Below, piece by piece: positions 9,431-18,360 of a stretch of 64,000 bases of DNA. The position numbers were made by a program, and so were the translations under genes. Under the pieces are notes generated by a model that was given only the letters and a program-made list of their open reading frames with translations, did no database searches and was not told the origin of the DNA. Each line of letters opens with the position of its first letter. Positions within the stretch are counted from its first letter, which is position 1. The stretch spans positions 420,030 through 484,029 of the forward strand of contig NW_005201792.1 of the NCBI RefSeq assembly GCF_000372725.1. The letters are read 5' to 3'. Source of the stretch: Emiliania huxleyi CCMP1516 (lineage: Eukaryota > Haptophyta > Isochrysidales > Noelaerhabdaceae).

Positions 9431-11457
9431 CGCCTCTGTCCATACAGGAGTTATCCATCAGCCCCGACCGGCAGCACGCTGTTGGTCGGTTCGAGAGGTG
9501 GCCTCCGCCAAGGTCTGCGTGGGCGCCTCTCCACCGCCTCCCTCCTTTGCCCCGAGCGTCGTTCCGCCCTCCATCCACACCATCCTCGAGCCACCATCTA
9601 TGTCTCGCCTGACCACAACCTCACAAAGGCGCGTGGCGACGCCCCCTCGCAGGGGCCAGGGCCAGATCACTTTCCTGGTCGAAAAAGCTTGGCGCTACGA
9701 GAGGACCAAAGTGGTAAAGGTGGCAGTATCTCCCCTGACCCCATCAAAAGGGGAAAAGGAACCGAGGCTCCACCTCCAGCAGAAAATAAGCAGAGAAACT
9801 GCAGAAACCTTACCCTCAGGCTAAAAAGCCGTAATGGGCACCGCTCGCGGCTCGGCACCGGGCACACCGACTCGCGGTATCCAAAATGCGCCTGCGGGCG
9901 GACCCTCACAGCTCACAGCTTACATACCCGGAGGTGGACTGCTGACAGGTTGCGATGAGGACGCCCCGCGGTCCCCAAGACGCGCCGGGATTCCGATGCG
10001 TGGTTTCGATCGTTTTCGGGTGAGTTCGACAGAGAGAGACTTTCCGCTTAAGCAAGAGCACGACTGGGTGAGGGGAGACACAGTGGCAGTGAACACTAAA
10101 CTAAAAAACTCTCAACTCAACACGCCAGCAACCGCCCTCCGCTCATCGGCGCTCGACAGTTGTGCGCAGAGCTGCTCGAACTGGCCCTGGCCAAGCTGTG
10201 CCGCAACCGACCGCACAAAAGAACCTCGAAAGAGCTACCCAATGGGTCCTCGGAGAGGGTACCCTGGGACCTGGGTGGGCGGGGCCTCTACTCGCCAGCG
10301 TGCCCGGCTGGCCAAGACGGACAGGAAAAGAATAGGCGCCGCTTCAGGAGCTGGCGGAAAGGGGGAGCGAGCCGAGTACGATAGTGAGGCTGCGGATGCG
10401 GGCGAGATTCGTCGACCAGGGAGAGCCAGCCCGACCCGACCCCCCGGGGAGGCGCGACAAGAGGGTCATAAGCCGTCACACTCGCCCGGGGTGACCTCGG
10501 CCGGGCCGTCGACGCCCTCGGAATCGGGGGAGCCGGGAGAAACTGGCGAAGACGAAGGGCGGCAGCGGAGAAAGCGACACCAATAACGAGGGACAACGAT
10601 CGCACCACGTCGCACCGGCCGTCGTATGACGCTCGGCAAGCGAGCAAGAGAACGAATCGGGGTGAACCAGAGCCCCAGGAGGACGGACGATGGAGCTCCG
10701 GGACCGGGGACTGAGCAAGTGTGGGTGTTTGGCGTCGTGTACAGTGTAATGTCCATTAGCTCCGAGTAGAGGGGGCGTCCTGCAGTTAAGGGGAAACCCG
10801 GTACGCGGGTCCAACCCTCGGAGAACCGTGTTTACTTTACGGCCCTTTCCCTGCGAACGCGCACCCCCCCAGGGCTAGGGCTCTCTAGCCCGTAACCCGA
10901 TGCCAATCATCTGGCCCGCTGGGTGTGCTTCTTAGCCCCCCGGGCCCTGGACGTGCGGTTACTGACTGCACTCCAAGTACTCCCCAAGAGTGCTTCTCAG
11001 CGTGCACTAACCCCAACACCTTCGGAGTACAAACTGTCAACGTCCACTTCATTGCACGGGAAGCGGCACAAACGGGGCACAAACGCAAGGCTACAAACAC
11101 GGGGAGGCACGTACTCGCTGAGTAGTGACGCAGGGGAGTCTAGGCGACGGTGGCGCGTCCTCCGCCGCCGCGAGCTTCACTTCACTTTTAGCAGGAAAGT
11201 GGTATGTAATAGGGAAAAAGGCGCGAGGAGGGCTGAACAAGCTCCTCTTGTAGCTCGATCGCCCCCCCCCCCTCTCGCCACCGACGTCAAAAAACAAAAG
11301 TCACAGACTGCACTCCAAGTGCACAGTGAGATGATGGATAGGGGGACGACACTGCTTCGGCGGGCGGCCGCGACCCTGTACCGTGTTTGTTATGACCCAC
11401 CCCAATGAATGAACACACCAGAGAGGGAGGGCGAGAGGGGTCCCGTACTCGAAAAAA

Positions 11458-11640
11458 GAAAGAAAGAAAAGAGGCAGCCAAGGGAGGGATGGGAGGAGAT
11501 GACTGCTCTATTTATTTATGGGATGGGAGGACGGCACGCCGCCACCACACAGGGATTTTAAGCAGAGGAGTGTGGTGCTAGCCGTCGCCCACCCTAACCC
11601 TTGGGCGTCTGCCTCCCCACGCACTTGGAGCACTTGGAGT
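11458..11640 (-). mobile_element. 3' end of the TTTC-tailed retroelement family, truncated copy
   Basis: On the minus strand this reads GGTGGGCGACGGCTAGCACC, then CTTAAAATCCCTGTGTGGTG, GCGTGCCGTCCTCCCATCCC and a tail of TTTCTTTCTTTC. The same end occurs at 14488, 26896 and 61085. It lies directly upstream of the zinc-finger gene. Confidence 0.65.
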
Positions 11641-11696
11641 GCAGTTGGCAGCCTCACATCCAGCCAAGGCAGACTTTTTATCGGGCCCGGCGAGGT

Positions 11697-12657
11697 ATGT
11701 CGATCAGGGTGGAGGACTTTGCTCAGGCGTCCTCGTCTGATCTAGCCGCCATCGTCACCTTCCCGCCGACCGGGTCGGTTGCGCCTGCTCTCGCGACGTT
11801 CAGCGTCCCGTCCGACCAGGGGCGGGACGCCGCGGCGCAGGCGCTCGTGTCGGTCTCTGAGCCTCCAGCCAGTCCAGCCGCGCTCGTCGCGGCCGAGGGC
11901 AAGGCGCGCGCACCCAAACGGGTGCGCACCGACGCCGACAAGAGGCACAAGTGCCAGCACTGCAACTCGACGTTTGCGTGGCCGTCGGAGCTCGCGCGGC
12001 ACGTGCGGACGCACACGGGCGAGAAGCCCTTCAAGTGCGACCAGGCGTGGGCTCACTGCGAAACGCCCGCCCCCTTGCCACCTCTGCCTTCCGTGTCGTC
12101 TCTCTCTGCGGCCCAGCTGCCTCTCGCCCCCCCTCGCCACGGCCTCACTCGCGACTGCTGCCGCCGCCACCGCCCTCACCGCCGCACCGCCGCCGCCCTC
12201 GCGCCCAGTGCTCGTTTGCGTGCGCGGACCCGAGCTACCTCGCGGTGCACAAGCGACGCCACCAGGGCGAGCCGTACAAGTGCGACGTGTGCAGCTATGC
12301 GACCGCAGACGCCAGCAACCTCACCCGTCACAAGCGGGTGCGTCCCTCCCTCCGACACACAGAGCCTACTCCGACCACTCCGAAGCTCCACGCGCGGGCC
12401 ATCGCGCCGCGACCCGATGCCCTCTGCTGCCGCACGTCCCCTGCCGCACCTCCCCTGCCGCAGGTACACTCGGGCGTCAAGCCGTACAAGTGCGACGTGT
12501 GCGACGCCGCCTTCAAGCAGCCCGCCCACCTCAACTCGCACAAGCGGATCCACACGGGCGAGAAGCCCTTCAAGTGCGACCAGTGCGGCTACGCCACCGC
12601 CTACCGCGGCGAGCTCACGCGACACATGAAGACGCGACATGGGCCCGCCAGCCCCGC

Positions 12658-12692
<35 letters not shown>

Positions 12693-12808
12693 TGGCCACC
12701 GCCGCCGCGGTGGCCGTCGCCGCGGTGAGCGCCGGCCAGCCGGCCGCACTGGCGACCGCCACGCCCGCCATGGAGGCCATGGAGATCGCGGCTGCGCCCC
12801 CGAGCTGA
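11697..12808 (+). CDS. C2H2 zinc-finger protein with polyglutamine tail
   Basis: Three exons: 11697-12044, 12209-12337 and 12464-12808, giving 273 aa. After a disordered N-terminus of about 80 residues come four C2H2 fingers with consensus linkers: CQHCNSTFAWPSELARHVRT then HTGEKPFKC; a second finger with CSFACADPSYLAVHKRRH; YKCDVCSYATADASNLTRHK; and the pair starting CDVCDAAFKQPAHLNSHKRI and CDQCGYATAYRGELTRHMKT. Both introns interrupt fingers or linkers, and removing them restores the spacing exactly. Intron 1 is GC-AG and intron 2 is GT-AG. A CAG run at 12660-12690 encodes about 11 Gln, followed by an Ala-rich tail. It is likely a nuclear DNA-binding regulator; the target is unknown. Assignment to the finger class is certain, orthology is not. 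Confidence 0.88.
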
Positions 12809-13589
12809 TTCTTGCTGTGACACGCCCGACCGGCGGAGTCCCTCTTGCTGTGACACGCCCGACCGGCTCCACCGCGGACCGCGCTGCTCTCTCTCCCTCG
12901 AACACACGGGCACACACACACACATACACGGTGCTCGGGCCCAAGGCCTGAGCCGCCGAGCCGCGCACTTTCATTTTGTTTTATTTCTTTTTCATCGGTA
13001 AAAGCTGGAAAAAGAAAGAGAGAAGAAGAGGATTTGTGGGTTGTTGCACGAGTATATGGGACACGATGTCTCAAATATGAGAGGTTTTGACTCCTACCGG
13101 CTCCTGACGCTATCCCTGGCAGCTCTAATGACCAGGATCAGTAGTGCTATGATAGAGGGTGCCCATACTAGCGCAGGAGCTGCCACACTCGCCCGGACCG
13201 GCTCCCTCTGGGGCCGGTTCCGCAGCCCGTGAGAGCCGCGACAGCGGGGCCGTGCCGCGGGTGCCTACTGCCGAGTGCCACAAACACTGCGCCGTCCCGC
13301 CATCACCTACAGGCTGTCTTGTGTGATGGTTGGGATGTCCAAACGCCACCATCTTGGCTCTTGCGACCTCAAACCCGCGAGCTGTATGGGTGGTCCTGAC
13401 GTCGACAGACGCCCGATGACCACGGTGAAGCTGAGCCGTAACGAGTCGACAAGTCTCGTCTGAGCCCGTGGCGGTCGCCGGCTGAGTCGCTGTGCACGGG
13501 CCGGTACCTCAGGCGTCACCTCCGCAGCCTCAGGTCTCACACTCCATCACCGCCGCCGGGACGCCGTCGGTGGCACGCTCGGCGGCGAC

Positions 13590-13730
13590 TTTGTTGCAGC
13601 CCCACAGCGAGCGCGGCGTCGAGCCCATTCGGTCTGGTCGGTTCGCGGCACTCCCTGGGTGCCAGGGAGTGCCGCCGACACGCGAGCGGTGCTTCCTGGC
13701 AGCGCGCGCCAGCTGTGGGGCTGCAACAAA
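13590..13730. repeat. Nested inverted repeat (foldback) element, 141 bp
   Basis: The outer arms are a perfect 19-bp inverted repeat (TTTGTTGCAGCCCCACAGC at 13590-13608 and its complement at 13712-13730). A perfect 12-bp-arm hairpin with a 3-nt loop (GGCACTCCCTGG, GTG, CCAGGGAGTGCC) sits near the centre. No coding potential. Confidence 0.7.
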
Positions 13731-14396
13731 CTCGAGACACGCTTTTTGGGACATTTTCGACGCTTTTGTCCCGTAGCTCTTTGTGTTGCGATGCTTCCTG
13801 GCGAGAGAGTGCTGGGCTTTCCGGCCCACACTCGGCTCTTGAGGCATTTATCGGCATCTTAATATGCCGTAGGGACACACAGCAAGGAGTAGTGTCTACG
13901 CGCGCACACGCCCGAGTGCCAATTTGGCTACGGGTTAGGGTTGCGTTGTCCTAACGCCTCCGTCCGTCCTGGACGGGCGTTGGCGTGTGCATATCCCACC
14001 GCTAGCTAGCGACACTACTGCTAATGCTGGCCTCGTCCCCTCAAGTCGAGCAGCTTGGCCTTGCCATACGGTTCGACTGCTCAGACATTGGAGGAGATAA
14101 GGGGATGGTGGTGGGTAGAAGAATGCGGAACGAGCAGCCAAAAGCAGTCGCGCGAGTCAGAGTCGGGCACGAGACGTCGAGCATTGAAACCATCCGTAAA
14201 GGTTTCGTGCGACCGTCCCCAGTACAGGATTCCCCTGTACAGGGTGTGAACATCGTGCACTCGATGGTTTTCCCCGGCCCATGCCGGGTACTCTCCAGTC
14301 GAATCTGACGTTTGGCTACACTAGTAGAGCCGTGGGCTCATTTCACATATACTCGTGCAACAACCCTTGTGTCGTTTTTATTTATTTGTCCACATG

Positions 14397-14487
14397 TGCA
14401 TGCGATGTGCATGCGCATGCACAATTGTGCTTGTGCATGCGCATGCACATGTGCATGTGCATGCACATGCACATGTGCATGTGCATG
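14397..14487. repeat. CATGTG/CATGCA microsatellite; continues after the retroelement at 15453-15478
   Basis: Alternating CATGCG, CATGTG and CATGCA units end exactly where the retroelement tail begins at 14488. The same units resume at 15453-15478 on the other side of the element. Confidence 0.75.
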
Positions 14488-15452
14488 TAAAGAAAGAAAG
14501 AAAACAGACAACCCAAGGGAGGGATGGGAGGACGGCACGCCGCCACCACACAGGGATTTTAAGGAGAGGTGTGTGGTGCGCTATCCGTCGCCCACCCTAG
14601 GGAGTCTGCCTCTTCCTATCTCTCTTCGCAGTCTCTCGCCGATTCTCGCTGCAACCTTCATGCCACCTCGCGGCTGTCCCACTCTCGTCGTTCTCTCCCT
14701 TGTCACTTCCTCCTCTGTCGCGTCGTTCTCTTCTGCCTCATCCTGCGACGCCGCCGCCTGCCTGTCCCTTGTTCTCGCGGCTTCTTTCGCCTCTCGGCGC
14801 AACTCCGTCCTCCTTGCGGCGTATCCTGGCCCCTCGAGTCTATCGAGCTCCCCTCGCGCAAGGACCACATTTCTGACTCCCACTCCGATCATTTGCCTCC
14901 AAGTCATGTTGTTGCTCAGGTCCACTCTCTCTTCGAACACTCGTGCCTCTACGGATGATGCCGGCGCTGGGGTCCCCTTCGGATGCATCGTGACATCTGA
15001 CAACTGGATTTCCACTGGTTCGTCCTCCTCTGAGTCATCTTCCCCGTCCTCCTTCCGCTCGGCTCTTCGCTCGGTACGTTCGGTGTGGCTCACCCTCCAT
15101 GCCGTGAACAGGCGCTTTATCCACCCTATATTCTTCTCTCGTTCCTCTGCCCGTGCCTTGGTCTTGTCGTTGTTTCGCACCCATGTCTGTATGGCAATCG
15201 AGGCTGCCTTCCCCACTACCTGTAGTTCACTCGTCACCTCTCCCGCGAGCTCCCTTCTCTTTCTTTCGGGTATGGAGTCCGTGAGTGCGGGTAGCGTGCA
15301 GGCAATCACGGGCGCTATTTTGTCGTACTCCTCTTCGGCAAGCGCCCCAAATCTAGACCCTTTCGCCTTTAAGGAGGCTGCCCTCGCTCGTCTCAGGAAT
15401 GTGGCGGTGTCTTTTGAGTCCGGCGCCTCCCGTTGAACTCTTGCTGTCGCCC
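14488..15452 (-). mobile_element. 5'-truncated retroelement with ORF remnant, inserted in a CATGTG microsatellite
   Basis: The minus strand carries an open frame (about 15450-14581) of charged, helical composition: SLKAKGSRFGALAEEEYDK, MTWRQMIGVGVRNVVLARGE, then an acidic Glu/Asp tract and an Arg-rich tail. A 3' segment follows and ends in TTTCTTTCTTTA. A second, frame-broken copy of the same ORF lies at 26896-27513, sharing MTWRQMIGVGVR and VVLARGELD. A common 3' end with different 5' truncation points is typical of non-LTR retrotransposons. The visible ORF does not contain reverse transcriptase motifs, so the class is inferred. Confidence 0.65.
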
Positions 15453-15553
15453 ACATGCGCATGTGCATGTGCATGTGGCCCTGCGTGTGTTTCTTTCCCC
15501 CCTGAAGTGCCTGGCTCGCGCGACACCCAGCTAGCTGGGATCGCCTGCTGTGC

Positions 15554-16725
15554 ATGCTCGCCTTTGCCTTCTCGTCCTGCTTCGCGCTGCGCGGCCTGGC
15601 TGTCGACCGAGTCGGACCACTGCCACGCGCACGGCGCCTCTCTGTCGCGCCGCGCCTACGCGTCGCTCACCGCCGGGGCGGGCGCCTGGCGGCGCCGCTG
15701 ATGGCTACGGCGGCGAGAGGCGACGTGGTGAGCGTCGAGTACTCTCTCAAACCTGACCCAGCTTCGCGATCTGTCCAGTTTGGCGACGCCATGCTTGGGT
15801 CGCTGCCCTTCGACATCGGCGCGGCGCGCTTCGTGCTGGGTGGCGGCGGTTACATCGACGGCCTCCACGATGCCGTCGAGGGGCTCGACGTTGGAGGCTC
15901 CGTATCCGGCGTGTCGATCGATGCGGGCTTCGGTGATTACAACGAGGCGGGCAAGGTGACGGCGCCAGTGGACATGGCGCCGCCGGGGCTGACGACTGGG
16001 ATGGCGGTGCAGCTCACAACGCCCAAGGGGCCGGTGCAGGCGACGGTGACCGCGATGGATGACGAGACTGTGACACTGGACACAAACCACCCTCTCGCTG
16101 GATGCCGGCTGCTGCTCGACGCGTCTCTCGTCGCGGCGCAGCCTGCCTCCGCCTTCGCCACCGCCACCTTCGCCGGCGGCTGCTTCTGGGGCCTCGAGCT
16201 CGCCTACCAGCGCGAGCCTGGCGTGCTCAGCACTGCTGTCGGCTACACGCAGGCACGCCTCACCCTGCTATCTCGGCGGTACCGTGGGGCACGAGTGACC
16301 CTTGCCCGAACCTTCTCCCGCAGGGCTCCTCGTCCGAGCCGACCTACGAGGAGGTGTGCAGCGGCAGCACGGGGCACACCGAGGCGGTGCAGGTCGTCTT
16401 CGACCCAGACGAGGTGACGTACCGCCGCCTGTGCGAGCTGCTCGTCGAGCGGCTCGGCGACAGCCTCTACCTGCTCAACCAAGTGGGCAACGACCGCGGC
16501 ACGCAGTACCGGCACGGCATCTATCCGCACGGCGAGGAGCAGGAGGCGGTCGCGCGCGAGGTGCTCACGGCCGTGGGCGAGCACGAGACGCTCGGCGCGG
16601 TGCAAACGGAGGTGCAGCCGGCGGAGCGCTTCTGGGCGGCCGAGGATTATCACCAGCAGTATTTGCAAAAGGGCGGGCAGAGCGCGAAGAAGCGCGCCGA
16701 GGAGACGATCCGCTGCTACGGCTGA
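15554..16725 (+). CDS. Fusion of a SlyD-like FKBP prolyl isomerase and methionine sulfoxide reductase A
   Basis: Two exons (15554-16252 and 16324-16725) around a 71-nt GC-AG intron give 366 aa. Residues 1-50 are a hydrophobic then Arg-rich leader, possibly for an organelle or secretion. Residues about 55-205 form an FKBP domain of the SlyD/FklB class (VSVEYSLK, FVLGGGGYIDGLHDAVEGLD, and the signature DTNHPLAG). Residues about 212-366 form MsrA: GGCFWG with the catalytic Cys, the STGHTEAV region, NDRGTQYRHGIY, FWAAEDYHQQYL and a C-terminal IRCYG like plant MsrA. MsrA reduces methionine-S-sulfoxide in oxidised proteins, and FKBPs isomerise X-Pro bonds, so one protein may both refold and repair oxidised clients. 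No stop separates the domains. A retroelement ends about 100 bp upstream and may affect the promoter. Confidence 0.9.
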
Positions 16726-17107
16726 CGAGGTGTGTGGTGTGTGGGATCTGGGAAAGTGAGTCTCGCGCTGCGGCCTGCGGGCCACGCGCCAGCCGCCCGC
16801 CCCCCCGCCCCACGCAGAGTCCGGTCCAGAGGACCCCAGGAGAGAGAGTCGTTCGCGAGGACCAGTTCCTGTGGAAGGGGAAGAAACAACGTGTTCACGC
16901 GGCTCGCACATAAGTACATAGCTAGCATTATATCCATATCCAAAAAACAAACGCGACGAGCCCTGCGCCAACGGCGCCAGCCGCCACAGCCACACAGGCA
17001 CGTGTGCGAAATCACTGGGCCGAGGACATGCTCATGGTCCCCCGCATGCCTGTGTCTGGACCCACCGCCGCCCCCCAGCGTCCATCGCCGCGCCTCGAGA
17101 GGACGTG
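16726..17107. other. Short intergenic region between convergent genes
   Basis: It separates the 3' ends of the FKBP-MsrA gene (+) and the 3'-phosphatase gene (-). I see no gene or repeat of note. Confidence 0.5.
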
Positions 17108-18360
17108 TCAGCCATTCGCCGCGTCCGCGAGAAGCGAGAGGGGGTCGCGTCCGAAGAAGGCGTCCTCGGTGTAGAAAGTGACGCCCGCCGCCGCGGCGAG
17201 CCGCCTGTCGTCGTCTCCGTGGTCAGTCTCGCGGCCGGCGGCGTCGCCCACGAAGAAGCTCTCTGGGGCCGCCCTCGCGCCCAGCAGCTCCTCCGCCACG
17301 TGCCACATGCCCGCGTTGCCGGCGGCGGTCACGGGCTGCTTGTGCAGCGTGTGGCCGCGGCTCGAAGTGCCAGTCCTCTTGTCTGTCGCCTACTCGGCGC
17401 CAGCCGACAGGTCTTGATGTCTCCTCCACCGGCCTGGCGGTGGCTGCCTCGGGCAGAAGCCGCGCCACGAGCACGAGCACGGGCACGCCCACGTCCGCCG
17501 CCCAGCCCGCCAGCCGCTCAAGCTTCGGCGTGATCTGCGCCCGCAGCGGGTCGGCGTTCTTGAGGTGCGCGACGCTCTCGTTTGTCAGCACGAGGAGCCT
17601 ATCGGACGCGCCCGAGAAGGATCAGCGAAGGCTCCGTCGAGACGCGCTCGCCGGCCAGCACGAGGCGCCGGTAGCCGCGCGCGTGCAGCGCGCGCAGCAT
17701 CGCGGGCGACGAGCCGAAGCGGTGGTTCCAAAAGCTGCTCCTCCACTTGTCCTTGCCTCCTGCCGCCTTTCGCTCGGAGAGCGTGTCGTCAAAGTCGAAC
17801 CCCGCCAGCTTGCAGACGGGCGCTGACGAAGTGGTGGCGCCGTTGAAGTGGCCGATGAGCAAGCTGTTGTCTCCGACAAACGGGCGGAGGAGAGGGATCC
17901 GCACCGGCTCCACCGGCCTGTCCTTCTTTGGGACGCGCAGGAAGACGGCCGGATTGGCGTACCGCGACGGGATGGTGATGTCGGCGGAGGGACCGCCAGA
18001 CCCGCTCGACGCCGCGGACGCCGGCTCCGCCCTCGCCCCGTCTCCTGCGTTGGACTCTTCACTCGCAGCCGGTGCCGGAGCCGAAGCGGCGGCGGCAGGA
18101 GCGGGCACGGCAGCAGGACGCTGCTGGCTCTGCTGGCTGTTTGCGGCCGCGAGGAGCGGGTGCTCTGCCGGGTGGTCCTCCGACTCAAAGTGGGCGGGGT
18201 TGCGGCGGTAGCAGTTGATGCCAAACGGGCACGCCGGCCGGCCAGGGGCCCGGCTGTACGTCGGTACCGGCGGCTGCCGCCGGCTGGTCGGCGGCCCTGG
18301 CTCGTCGTCGCTGTTCAAGCTGATGACGTCGGCCGGTCGTTTGGCGGCCGACGTACACAT
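17108..18360 (-). CDS. PBZ zinc finger plus polynucleotide 3'-phosphatase (ZDP/PNKP-like)
   Basis: ATG at 18360. Proposed exons are 18360-17669, 17598-17434 and 17375-17108, giving about 374 aa; the second intron is uncertain. Near the N-terminus is a PAR-binding PBZ finger (CPFGINCYRRNPAHFESEDH). A Ser/Ala/Pro-rich linker follows. The C-terminal half is the HAD-type DNA 3'-phosphatase of PNKP: CKLAGFDFDDTL with the nucleophile and acid Asp, LVLTNESVAHLK, KQPVTAAGNAGMW and SFFVGDAAGRETDHGDDDRR. No kinase domain follows, so it resembles plant ZDP rather than animal PNKP. It would clean 3'-phosphate ends during base-excision or single-strand break repair, recruited by poly(ADP-ribose). Intron 1 (17599-17668, 70 nt, GC-AG) is bordered by a 13-nt direct repeat with one mismatch. 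Confidence 0.85.

Larger units (their letters stand above)
8427..11696. other. Gene-poor stretch with dispersed repeats
   Basis: It includes one arm of a long diverged inverted repeat (8915-9430, partner 20083-20440), a short element at 9121-9167 that recurs at 50660-50770, and a block at 9920-9964 similar to 32001-32048. The plus-strand open frame 9834-10586 is compositionally biased (Arg, Pro, Gly, Ser) and starts inside repeat DNA, so I do not call it a gene. 10860-11000 resembles 29583-29700. 11458-11640 is a retroelement end copy. Confidence 0.4.
12809..14487. other. Non-coding stretch with a foldback element
   Basis: It contains a tandem duplication of CTTGCTGTGACACGCCCGAC just after the zinc-finger stop (12815-12868), a nested inverted-repeat element (13590-13730), and a CATGTG/CATGCA microsatellite (14397-14487). 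I see no supported gene. Confidence 0.5.

Noticed and set aside
9834-10586. 250-aa plus-strand frame
   Set aside because: Biased composition, starts in repeat DNA, no conserved motif and overlapping open frames on the other strand.
14071-14090. GGTTCGACTGC resembling a tRNA B box
   Set aside because: The bases on each side cannot pair as a T-stem and no acceptor or anticodon arm is found upstream.
15110-15125. GTGAACAG at 15113 as another intron end of the 71-nt family
   Set aside because: On the minus strand it encodes RLFTAWRVSH inside the retroelement ORF, with no splice context.
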